This document shows, in pieces, positions 1 through 5,735 of a DNA stretch of 6,046 bases. This stretch comes from JBCBEX01 sp038528235. GTDB taxonomy: Bacteria; Bacteroidota; Rhodothermia; Rhodothermales; Rubricoccaceae. The stretch's first letter is position 1. Every line of letters starts with the position of its first letter. Under the pieces are notes generated by a model. That model had not been told where the DNA came from. It saw nothing but the letters and a program-made list of their open reading frames with translations, and made no database searches. The stretch covers positions 1 through 6,046 of the forward strand of contig JBCBEX010000140.1 in assembly GCA_038528235.1 (NCBI GenBank). Direction: 5' to 3'. The position numbers were made by a program, and so were the translations under genes.

Positions 1-997
1 GGTAGATCGCCTCAACTTGCTCTTCGAGTTGCACCTTGCGCTCCAAGGCGGCCTGAATCTCCTGGTCGACCCCCGAGGCAAGCCGCTCAGCCAAACTTGG
101 GCGGATGGCTTCCAACTCGGCGTTGCGAGCGTCGAGGGTGGCCCGCGTCAGTTGGGCCTCAATCTCGGCTTCGTCCCGCCGTGCTTCCAACTGTGAAAGC
201 TGCTGCACGAGGAAGCTCGACTCTTCATTGAGTGCGATGGCGTTTTCGCGGCTCATGAAGACCTGCAAGTCGTTTTCCCGGCTCGACAGCTCGTCGGCCC
301 ATTTGTCTACTTGCGTCTGCAGGAACTCCCGCGAGGCCGAGACGCTGGCGCGGCTCGTCTCTTGAGTACGACGGATGTACTCTTGAGCGTAGACGTTCGC
401 AATCAGCGCGGCTTCACCCGGGATCGTGCTGCGCGCCGAAATTCGAATGGCGTCCACGTCCCGGTCTGCCGGACTGATCGAGACGGCTCGCTGGAGCCGG
501 AAGGCGAGGAACTGCGGGGAGTGGAGGACTCCCGTCTCTTGGTTGCGGACGATGCGGAGTTCAACGGTGTTGGTGGGATCCGCTTCGATCTCCAGCATCC
601 GCTCCGCGGCGCGCTCCGCGATTGGGAGCGACTGGCGCAGCACCAACATCTCGTTGTTGAGGAACCGTGGGCTGTATCCTGACCGTCCAGGGAAGCCGGA
701 CGAGAACATCTCGGCAAGGCTGGTCCCGCCCTTCTGCTCAACGCGGAGAATGCTGCTGGCCTGGTAGCGATTGGGGAGCGACAGCGAGTAGATGATCGCC
801 CCCACCGTAGCGATAACCACGGCGCCCAGGATCAGCCACCGCCCTCGAATGAGCGTGTCCAGGAACTCACGGAGTTGCTCCCCACGCTCTTGCGGTCGAT
901 AGAAGGCGACGTCGGACGCAGCGTCGGTGGCGTTCCACATCTCGGGATGAGCAGATCCACTGCCCCCGGGAGGTCCCGGCTGGTTCGGATATCGCAT
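1..997 (-). CDS. Wzz/GumC-family polysaccharide chain-length/export protein (3' part outside window)
   Basis: This is the N-terminal 332 codons of an inner-membrane polysaccharide co-polymerase, the family that sets chain length and supports export of exopolysaccharide or O-antigen, often fused to or paired with a BY-type tyrosine kinase. Visible layout: a cytoplasmic Pro/Gly-rich leader of about 50 residues, a first membrane segment at about residues 54-74 (WLILGAVVIATVGAIIYSLSL), then the typical 'NRYQASSILRVEQ' entry into the periplasmic Wzz domain. A long charged helical region from about 215 to 332 is predicted coiled coil (SREFLQTQVDKWADEL, then RRDEAEIEAQL). The ATG at 997 is the first possible start after an in-frame TAA about 30 bases upstream; no Shine-Dalgarno is visible. 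The frame stays open to base 1, so the second membrane segment and any kinase domain lie outside and cannot be judged. It lies downstream of two sugar-nucleotide genes on the same strand, which supports a polysaccharide locus. Confidence 0.88.
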   Translation of the reverse strand, partial: MRYPNQPGPPGGSGSAHPEMWNATDAASDVAFYRPQERGEQLREFLDTLIRGRWLILGAVVIATVGAIIYSLSLPNRYQASSILRVEQKGGTSLAEMFSSGFPGRSGYSPRFLNNEMLVLRQSLPIAERAAERMLEIEADPTNTVELRIVRNQETGVLHSPQFLAFRLQRAVSISPADRDVDAIRISARSTIPGEAALIANVYAQEYIRRTQETSRASVSASREFLQTQVDKWADELSSRENDLQVFMSRENAIALNEESSFLVQQLSQLEARRDEAEIEAQLTRATLDARNAELEAIRPSLAERLASGVDQEIQAALERKVQLEEQVEAIY

Positions 998-1151
998 ATG
1001 CTGGACTAGGGTCCGGTCGGATGGCGGTTAGAGCACACACAAGCGCTACGATACGGGCTCGACGAGGTCGTCCATGGTGCGCAGCCGAGCATGCTGCAAA
1101 CGAGGGATACGGAGCGGGACGACACAACCCTGACCTTGCGCGGCTTACTCG

Positions 1152-1183
1152 AAAATATAGGCGTATCTCGAAGGGTTATCGAA
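1152..1183 (-). promoter_or_regulatory. Candidate promoter for the Wzz-family gene
   Basis: Read on the minus strand, TATATTTT (1159-1152) resembles the Bacteroidota -7 box TAnnTTTG with one mismatch, and also a sigma70-like TATAAT. A TTCG lies 20 bases upstream (1183-1180), where a TTTG/TTG element would be expected. The box is about 155 bases before the ATG at 997. This A/T-rich patch stands out in GC-rich surroundings. The upstream element is a poor match, so this is a suggestion only. Confidence 0.3.
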
Positions 1184-1192
1184 CGATTCGAT
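1178..1192. repeat. 15-bp inverted repeat, possible operator
   Basis: ATCGAA and TTCGAT form perfect 6-base arms around a CGA spacer. The repeat lies in the 299-base gap ahead of the Wzz-family gene and overlaps the upstream element of the candidate promoter. A transcription factor site is possible. The arms are short enough to occur by chance, and no partner copy was noticed elsewhere in the window. Confidence 0.35.
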
Positions 1193-1249
1193 TCAGCCCA
1201 GGTACTTTCGCCGCCTCTTAACAGGTGTGCAGCGGCCTTTCTCGCCTAA

Positions 1250-1273
1250 GAAATCTGGGGCGATCCCCTTTTC
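1250..1273 (-). terminator. Weak terminator-like hairpin after the acyltransferase gene
   Basis: On the minus strand, starting about 24 bases past the acyltransferase stop, GAAA-A-GGGG-ATCG-CCCC-AGA-TTTC can fold into a 4+4 base-pair stem with a small internal loop, and it is followed by TTAGG. It lacks a clean U-run, so it may be an imperfect intrinsic terminator, an attenuating hairpin between the sugar genes and the Wzz-family gene, or chance. The 299-base gap around it (998-1296) holds no convincing gene. Confidence 0.28.
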
Positions 1274-1296
1274 GGCGGCCCCGGGCGGCTTCGCGT

Positions 1297-2085
1297 TCAG
1301 TCGAGCCGCTGCGTATCGGGCACCTCTCGAAACGGGCGCGCAGGCACGCCTGCAACAACGTGGGCACGAGGCGCATCGCCCGTCAACAACGCCGCAGCCG
1401 CGACTACTCCCTCGGAACGGACGATCCGTCCGGGAAGCGTGACGGCCCCCACGCCGAGGCGCCCCCCGCGCTCTACCGTCACCCCATCGAAGTGGTCGAA
1501 CCGCGCTGGATCGCGGCCCAGATAGTTGTCGTTGCTCGTCAGCACGCCGGGAGCAAAGAAGCAATCGTCGGCGACCGTCGAATAGGCACACAGGTACGCG
1601 TTCGTCTCGAACTTACACCGCGCGCCGATACGGCATCGGTTCTCGATGGCGACACCTCGCCCGATGATGGTCTGCTCGCCAATCTCAACCTCTTCTCGGA
1701 CGGTGGCGAGGTCCGCAATGAGTACGCGCTTCGCCACACTACACCCCGCGTAGAGTATCGCCCCGGTGCCAATCAGGCAGCCATCACCGATCTCAGCAGG
1801 CGGCTGGGTCCGGCCATCGGTCGTCGCGCTCGCTGCGGCTCGCATCGGCTGCTTGCCGAGCACCGCGTGGTCATCGATCCGCACCCCTTCGCCAATACGG
1901 GTCCCCGCATGCACGACGACGTGGTGACCGATCCGACAACCGGCTCCGATCACAACGTCGCGCTCGATTACGCAAAAGTGGCCGATTGTGACGTCGGCCG
2001 CGATTTGCGCCGACGCCGCGATTAGCGCGGTTTGTGACACGGATGAGGCTCCGACGTTGGGCGAGTCGACGTTGGGCGAGTCCAT
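1297..2085 (-). CDS. Left-handed beta-helix sugar N-acyltransferase (WbpD/LpxA-like)
   Basis: This 262-residue hexapeptide-repeat enzyme probably transfers an acetyl or other acyl group from CoA or ACP to the amino group of a nucleotide-activated aminosugar in the cytoplasm, usually as a trimer. Hexapeptide turns run through most of it: ADVTIGHFCVIERDVVIG (30-47), CRIGHHVVVHAGTRIG (50-65), EIGDGCLIGTGAILYAG (98-114), VEIGEQTIIGRGVAIE (133-148). A non-repeat loop sits at about 78-97, as in LpxA-like enzymes. The C-terminal VVAGVPARPF (243-252) is the classic ending of sugar acetyltransferases such as WbpD. At 262 residues it is longer than typical WbpD (about 200) and close to LpxA length, but LpxA function is unlikely given the neighbours. 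The ATG at 2085 gives a leader with a tandem DSPNV repeat; a GTG at 2040 would give a start (MSQTALI...) more like family members. It lies 21 bases after the dehydrogenase gene, so the two are probably one operon. Confidence 0.85.
   Translation of the reverse strand: MDSPNVDSPNVGASSVSQTALIAASAQIAADVTIGHFCVIERDVVIGAGCRIGHHVVVHAGTRIGEGVRIDDHAVLGKQPMRAAASATTDGRTQPPAEIGDGCLIGTGAILYAGCSVAKRVLIADLATVREEVEIGEQTIIGRGVAIENRCRIGARCKFETNAYLCAYSTVADDCFFAPGVLTSNDNYLGRDPARFDHFDGVTVERGGRLGVGAVTLPGRIVRSEGVVAAAALLTGDAPRAHVVAGVPARPFREVPDTQRLD
2053..2082. repeat. Perfect tandem duplication of a 15-bp unit
   Basis: GACGTTGGGCGAGTC occurs at 2053-2067 and again at 2068-2082 with no spacer. On the minus strand it encodes two in-frame copies of DSPNV immediately after the ATG of the acyltransferase, or lies in the leader if the GTG at 2040 is the true start. 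The identity of the copies suggests recent replication slippage. Confidence 0.9.
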
Positions 2086-2106
2086 ACGGCCTGGGTTGTG
2101 TTGAAA

Positions 2107-3087
2107 TCAGTCGATGCGGCGACGGAGGTCATTCTGAGCGTCTTCGAGGACGCGCAACACGCGAACGCCGTTTTCGCCGTCGGTCAACGGTTTGCATTGG
2201 TCTCGCACGCATGTAAGGAAGTGCGCAAGCTCCTCCCGCAACGGCTCGGCCTCGTCCAACCGGACGGGTGTACCGGCTCCCGCGCGGGGAATCGGATCGT
2301 TACCCACCCAGTCGGCGCCTTTGTCATGAACGACGAGCTTTGACGACCATGGCTCTCGATCGTCGAACACAGCCATGCGCTCAGCCCCGACAACGACGAG
2401 GCGTTGTTCTTTGTACGGGTGCAGCCACGACACAAAAATGTGGGCCTGCACGCCACCATCGAACGAGAGGTGCGTGACTGTCGTGTCGGCCACATCGCTC
2501 CGGAGGTAAGCACCGCCGAAGGCCTTTACCTGTTTGGGCATAGACCCCACGAGTCGCAAGATGACGGCGATGTCGTGGGGGGCAAAGCTCCACAGGCTAT
2601 TCTCCTCCCGTCGGAATTTTCCGAGGTTGAGGCGATTGGAGTAGAGATACTGTAGCGCACCGAGCGCACCCGTGCGGACTAGCCGGTCGAGCTCGACCAC
2701 AGCGGGATGGTACTCCAGCAAGTGGCCCACCATCAGGATTCGTCCGGTCTGCCTGGCCCTATCGACGAGCGCATCGCCGTCGGCGACTGTGAGGGCGAGC
2801 GGCTTCTCCACGAACACATCGCGCCCATCGGTGAGGCACCGCAGGGCGAGCTCGGCGTGGGTGGCTGCCGGCGTGCTGATGGCGACCGCGGGCGTTGCGC
2901 ATCTCTTGAGTGCTTGGTCTACGGTGGCATAGACCGGAATGTCCGGATAGCGTTCGGCCAGCACGCTGACTTGGCCCGGATCCGGTTCGCAGACCCCGCC
3001 GAGCGCCCCGAGTGCATAGAGGTTGCGTGCGATGTTCTTGCCCCAATAGCCATGGCCGAAGAGCAGAACCGAGGGAGCATTATGCAC
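2107..3087 (-). CDS. Gfo/Idh/MocA-family sugar-nucleotide dehydrogenase (WbpB/WlbA-like)
   Basis: This 326-residue NAD(P)-dependent oxidoreductase probably oxidises C3 of a UDP-linked sugar, as WbpB/WlbA do with UDP-GlcNAc-uronic acid, preparing it for amination. The N-terminal Rossmann fold has VLLFGHGYWGKNIARNL (7-23, GxGxxG at 11-16) and an acidic strand-2 end (E34, D36). VEKPLAL (93-99) holds the family EKP motif with Lys95. GHLLEYHP (121-128) and WSFAPHDIAVI (166-176) match the substrate-side motifs, with His171 and Asp172 in the usual catalytic positions. NRLNLGKFRREEN (151-163) is typical of members in polysaccharide loci. The start is GTG at 3087, the first start after an in-frame TAA, with no Shine-Dalgarno. 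The acyltransferase gene follows after 21 bases, and the two probably serve the same acylated aminosugar pathway. The exact substrate cannot be read from sequence. Confidence 0.9.
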   Translation of the reverse strand: MHNAPSVLLFGHGYWGKNIARNLYALGALGGVCEPDPGQVSVLAERYPDIPVYATVDQALKRCATPAVAISTPAATHAELALRCLTDGRDVFVEKPLALTVADGDALVDRARQTGRILMVGHLLEYHPAVVELDRLVRTGALGALQYLYSNRLNLGKFRREENSLWSFAPHDIAVILRLVGSMPKQVKAFGGAYLRSDVADTTVTHLSFDGGVQAHIFVSWLHPYKEQRLVVVGAERMAVFDDREPWSSKLVVHDKGADWVGNDPIPRAGAGTPVRLDEAEPLREELAHFLTCVRDQCKPLTDGENGVRVLRVLEDAQNDLRRRID

Positions 3088-3117
3088 GAGCGGGGTACGA
3101 CGGGTCGGATGGGGACG

Positions 3118-3133
3118 GGCGTAAGTTTACGCC
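3118..3133. promoter_or_regulatory. 16-bp palindrome between divergent genes, candidate operator/promoter
   Basis: GGCGTAA-GT-TTACGCC has perfect 7-base arms with a 2-base centre. It lies 31 bases upstream of the GTG of the dehydrogenase (minus) and 36 bases upstream of the TTG of the phosphoesterase (plus). On the plus strand it contains TAAGTTTA, one mismatch from the Bacteroidota -7 box TAnnTTTG. The placement would suit one regulator controlling both directions. No factor or second copy is visible. Confidence 0.45.
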
Positions 3134-3168
3134 GTTCCGATGTCCTGCTCGCCGTCTCCCCCTTTCTC

Positions 3169-3870
3169 TTGCGGCTCGCCCTCTTCTCTGATGTGCATGC
3201 GAACCTGCATGCGCTCGAAGCCGTCCTACACCACATCGATCGCGCCGGTGCCGACTGCGTCGCGTGCTTGGGCGACCTCGTCGGATACAACGCAGATCCG
3301 CAGCCCTGCCTCGACCTGATTCGCGAACGCTGCGACATCGTCGTGCAAGGCAATCACGATGCGGCCGTTGCCACCGGAATTGGGATCGAGTACCTCCCCC
3401 GCGATGGGCAGGCGGCGGCCCACCTGCACCGTACGGCGCTCAACGACGATGATTTGGCGTACCTAGCGGGCCTCCCACTCGTTGACAGGATCGACGTTGG
3501 CACATTCGTCCACGCGTCCCCTGAGCGGCCTGCCGACTGGCAGCGGCTAGAGTCCCATTGGGCCATTAAGAACCAGTTTGACCACTTCGAGACGCCACTC
3601 TGCTTCCTCGCCCACTCGCACCTCCCAGGAGTGGTCGCAAACAAAATCGGCGTGCTTTCCGTGAAGCGCGGCCCTCGCTACCTCGTCAACGTCGGGAGCG
3701 TCGGTCAGCCGCGCGACCGCGATCCCCGCGCATGCGTGGCGTTCTTCAACACCGACTCCTTCTCCTATCGTCTGGACCGTGTGGGCTACGACGTGGAAGG
3801 GGCCGTGCGCCGCATCGACGAAGTGGGACTTCCCAATAGACTCGGCCAGCGGCTCCGTCGAGGCATCTAG
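3169..3870 (+). CDS. Calcineurin-like metallophosphoesterase (YfcE/MJ0936-type)
   Basis: This 233-residue cytoplasmic two-metal phosphoesterase hydrolyses phosphodiesters or phosphomonoesters; its substrate is unknown. All metal-binding motifs are present in order: SDVHAN (Asp8, His10), LGDLVGY (Asp36), QGNHD (Asn62, His63), VHASP (His115) and AHSHLP (His149, His151; the usual form is GHTH). VNVGSVGQPRD near the C-terminus is also typical. I chose the TTG at 3169 because it gives MRLALFSDVHANL, exactly where relatives begin, and because the segment before it holds a palindrome and codons unlike the gene (GTA AGT TTA). An in-frame ATG at 3109 would add 20 residues, and one at 3082 would overlap the divergent dehydrogenase start. 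No Shine-Dalgarno is seen for any of them. Seventy bases separate it from the next gene on the same strand. Confidence 0.88.
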   Translation: MRLALFSDVHANLHALEAVLHHIDRAGADCVACLGDLVGYNADPQPCLDLIRERCDIVVQGNHDAAVATGIGIEYLPRDGQAAAHLHRTALNDDDLAYLAGLPLVDRIDVGTFVHASPERPADWQRLESHWAIKNQFDHFETPLCFLAHSHLPGVVANKIGVLSVKRGPRYLVNVGSVGQPRDRDPRACVAFFNTDSFSYRLDRVGYDVEGAVRRIDEVGLPNRLGQRLRRGI

Positions 3871-3940
3871 CTCTGCGGATCCGGCCGCGCGGTGATCGGT
3901 TCTGCCAACCTTGTCTGTCTTTCTGCTTGCTCCGCCGACG

Positions 3941-4450
3941 ATGCTTGCCTCGCTTCCCGACTCTGCCCGCGCCTGGTTTTTCACGGCAGACCGTCAGCTA
4001 GCCCCAACTGAGCGCACCAACCTCTTGGAGAGCCTCTCCCCTTTTCTCAGGGAGTGGCAGTCTCATGGTCGGCCCGTCCCGGCTGAGGCTACCGTGCTCT
4101 ACGACCGATTTCTCATCGTAGGCGCCCACATCGACGATGACGCGACCAACGCGGGCGTGTCCGGTTGTGGCATCGACGCGATGACGCACGCCGTGATGAA
4201 CGCTGCGGAGGCGGTCGGCGTCGCATGGGTAGACGGGTTGCAGATCGCCTATGCGCAGCCGGACGGCACGCCTTGCGTGGTTTCCAGACGCGAATTCCGT
4301 GCACTGGCACGCGATGGAATTGTCGACGGCGCGACGCCGGTCTTTGTCACGACGCTTGCTACGGTCGGGGCGGTGCGGAGCCAGGGTCTCCGGCAGCCCG
4401 CCTCGGACGCCTGGCACGGTCGAACCTTCCGGCTCGCCGAGACTGCGTAA
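3941..4450 (+). CDS. Conserved Bacteroidota-type protein of unknown function (often labelled 'ABC transporter ATPase')
   Basis: This 169-residue soluble protein resembles a small family I know from Bacteroidota genomes. Members start with a 'LPDSARVW.Y..(N/D)R.L' segment (here LPDSARAWFFTADRQL), carry a 'SGCSID' motif (here SGCGIDAMTHAV) and end with 'SW H...F' (here SDAWHGRTF). In databases such proteins are often named 'ABC transporter ATPase', but there is no Walker A (no GK[ST] loop) or ABC signature, so that name is not supported here. No signal peptide or membrane segment is seen. The ATG at 3941 places the family's N-terminal motif near the start; an in-frame TTG at 3911 would add ten residues. 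The K+ channel gene begins 5 bases after its stop, so the two are probably co-transcribed. The role is unknown, and a link to the channel is only positional. Confidence 0.8.
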   Translation: MLASLPDSARAWFFTADRQLAPTERTNLLESLSPFLREWQSHGRPVPAEATVLYDRFLIVGAHIDDDATNAGVSGCGIDAMTHAVMNAAEAVGVAWVDGLQIAYAQPDGTPCVVSRREFRALARDGIVDGATPVFVTTLATVGAVRSQGLRQPASDAWHGRTFRLAETA

Positions 4451-4455
4451 GCGCC

Positions 4456-5556
4456 ATGTTGCCCCGCCTTCCCACGTCCGTCGAAAAGCGCCTGGCACGG
4501 CTTGACGACAGGCGCGCGGAGTTGGTCGTCGGGACCCTGCTCTTGGCTGGCCTGCTGGTAGTCGGCACAATCGGCTACATGCTCATTGAGGGCTGGTCGT
4601 GGCTGGATGCGTTCTACATGACATTCATCACGCTCTCGACCATCGGCTTCAGCGAGGTCGGCGAGCTCTCTCCGCTGGGCCGGCTCTTCACGATCGCGAT
4701 TGCACTGGTCGGCATCGGAGCCGTGGCGTTCATGGCGTCGCGAGCGATCCAGTACCTTGTCGCCACGCAACGCTACCTCGAAAACCGGATGCAACGCCGC
4801 ATCGACGCCCTGTCGAACCACTACGTGATCTGCGGCTACGGGCGCCTGGGCCGACGCATCGCCGAGGACCTGAAGCGCTCTGACCTGGATGTGGTGGTGG
4901 TTGACAGCGCCGAAGTGCGGACCGCCGAGTTGCACGACGCCGGTGTTTTCCATGTACACGGCAACGCAGAAGAAGAAGCCACGCTCATCGCGGCCGGCAT
5001 CGAACGCGCGGCTGGCATGGTGCTCACGCTGCCGGTCGACGCCGCAAACGTGTTTACCGCCCTCACCGCCCGTGGCCTGCACGACAACCTCTTTATCCTG
5101 GCGCGCACCAACCACCACCCGAACATCCAGAAACTGCTGCGCGCCGGTGTCGACAAAGTGATCTCGCCCTACGAGATCGGCGCCGACCGTATGGCGCAGG
5201 TAATCCTCCGCCCTAACGTGGACCGCTTCATGGAGCAGGTTATGAACGTCTCCGCGCTCGACCTCGACATGGAAGAAGTCGTAATCGAACGCGGAGCGCT
5301 GCTCGACGGGATGACGCTGGCGGCTTCGCGATTCCGCAGTCGGTTTGACGTCATCGTGGTGGCCGTGTCCAGCCAGCCGGTCACGCAGGAAACGCAGGCT
5401 ATGGATCTGCAGGCGAAGGGCGACGTCACCTGGCAGTTCAACCCACAGGCCCACACGACCCTGAGCGCTGGTGATGTGCTCATCGTCCTGGGCAACCCTA
5501 CCGCCATTGAGGCTTTGCGCACCGATGGCTGCGCTGCCGAATCCGGCGTGAGCTGA
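4456..5556 (+). CDS. Two-TM K+ channel with RCK/TrkA-N and TrkA-C domains
   Basis: This 366-residue inner-membrane ion channel subunit has the MthK-like plan: one pore module followed by a cytoplasmic ligand-gated module, expected to assemble as a tetramer. Visible parts: TM1 about 23-44, re-entrant pore helix and filter about 50-68 (TFITLSTIGFSEV), TM2 about 74-100. The RCK N-lobe has a Rossmann motif YVICGYGRLGRRIAEDL (123-139; GxGxxG at 127-132) with Asp150 ending strand 2, where a nucleotide ribose would bind. GNAEEEATLIAAGIERA (169-185) is the conserved TrkA-N segment. A TrkA-C-like lobe runs from about 269 to 355 and ends in GDVLIVLG. The filter reads TIGFSE rather than TVGYGD/E, so the second glycine is a serine, and ion selectivity is uncertain. 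The start is ATG 4456, 5 bases after the upstream stop; the frame is open further upstream but there overlaps the preceding gene. No Shine-Dalgarno is visible. Confidence 0.93.
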   Translation: MLPRLPTSVEKRLARLDDRRAELVVGTLLLAGLLVVGTIGYMLIEGWSWLDAFYMTFITLSTIGFSEVGELSPLGRLFTIAIALVGIGAVAFMASRAIQYLVATQRYLENRMQRRIDALSNHYVICGYGRLGRRIAEDLKRSDLDVVVVDSAEVRTAELHDAGVFHVHGNAEEEATLIAAGIERAAGMVLTLPVDAANVFTALTARGLHDNLFILARTNHHPNIQKLLRAGVDKVISPYEIGADRMAQVILRPNVDRFMEQVMNVSALDLDMEEVVIERGALLDGMTLAASRFRSRFDVIVVAVSSQPVTQETQAMDLQAKGDVTWQFNPQAHTTLSAGDVLIVLGNPTAIEALRTDGCAAESGVS

Positions 5557-5657
5557 GCATCTCTATTGCATGTCGAGCGGCCAGGCGGACGCAACGTTGT
5601 CGTGCTTTTGAACGTGCGATGCGAATCGATGTCGTTCCTTTTCGGGCAGGTATCCTA

Positions 5658-5677
5658 CATGCGCGCCCGTGCGCATG
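5658..5677. repeat. Inverted repeat with 7-base arms downstream of the channel gene
   Basis: CATGCGC and GCGCATG are perfect complements around the 6-base loop GCCCGT. The repeat lies about 100 bases after the channel stop and about 60 bases before the next start. No U-run follows, so it is not a standard intrinsic terminator. It could be an operator for the gene at 5736 or a 3' mRNA hairpin of the channel transcript. Confidence 0.4.
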
Positions 5678-5701
5678 GATCGTGATTCTTGGCCCTGCTC
5701 G

Positions 5702-5707
5702 TATATT
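5702..5707 (+). promoter_or_regulatory. Candidate -10 box before the secreted-protein gene
   Basis: TATATT lies 28 bases before the ATG at 5736 and is the most A/T-rich spot in the 179-base gap. It matches the same hexamer found in the candidate promoter of the Wzz-family gene. No convincing -35 or -33 element is present, so support is weak. Confidence 0.22.
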
Positions 5708-5735
5708 CGCGCCCGCTCGACCAGCCACAGGATCT

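Noticed and set aside
403..741. 112-codon open frame on the minus strand within the Wzz-family gene
   Set aside because: It is a different reading frame from the continuous Wzz-like protein and has Arg/Ser-rich shadow composition.
1225..2025. 266-codon open frame on the plus strand opposite the acyltransferase
   Set aside because: It is rich in Arg/Pro/His with no motif, while the minus strand shows regular hexapeptide repeats.
2707..3168. Long N-terminal extension of the phosphoesterase frame
   Set aside because: It runs antisense through the well-supported dehydrogenase gene and precedes the conserved family start LALFSDVH.
3911..3940. TTG start adding ten residues to the Bacteroidota-type protein
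   Set aside because: An ATG at 3941 puts the conserved LPDSAR segment at the expected distance from the N-terminus; the extension has no family support.
4165..4455. Upstream extension of the channel frame
   Set aside because: It overlaps the preceding gene in another frame, encodes Arg/Cys-rich sequence, and the ATG at 4456 gives a normal channel N-terminus.
4249..5454. 401-codon open frame on the minus strand opposite the K+ channel gene
   Set aside because: Its translation is His/Val/Arg-rich with no recognisable domain, and it is fully antisense to a gene with clear channel and RCK motifs. Long shadow frames are expected in GC-rich DNA.
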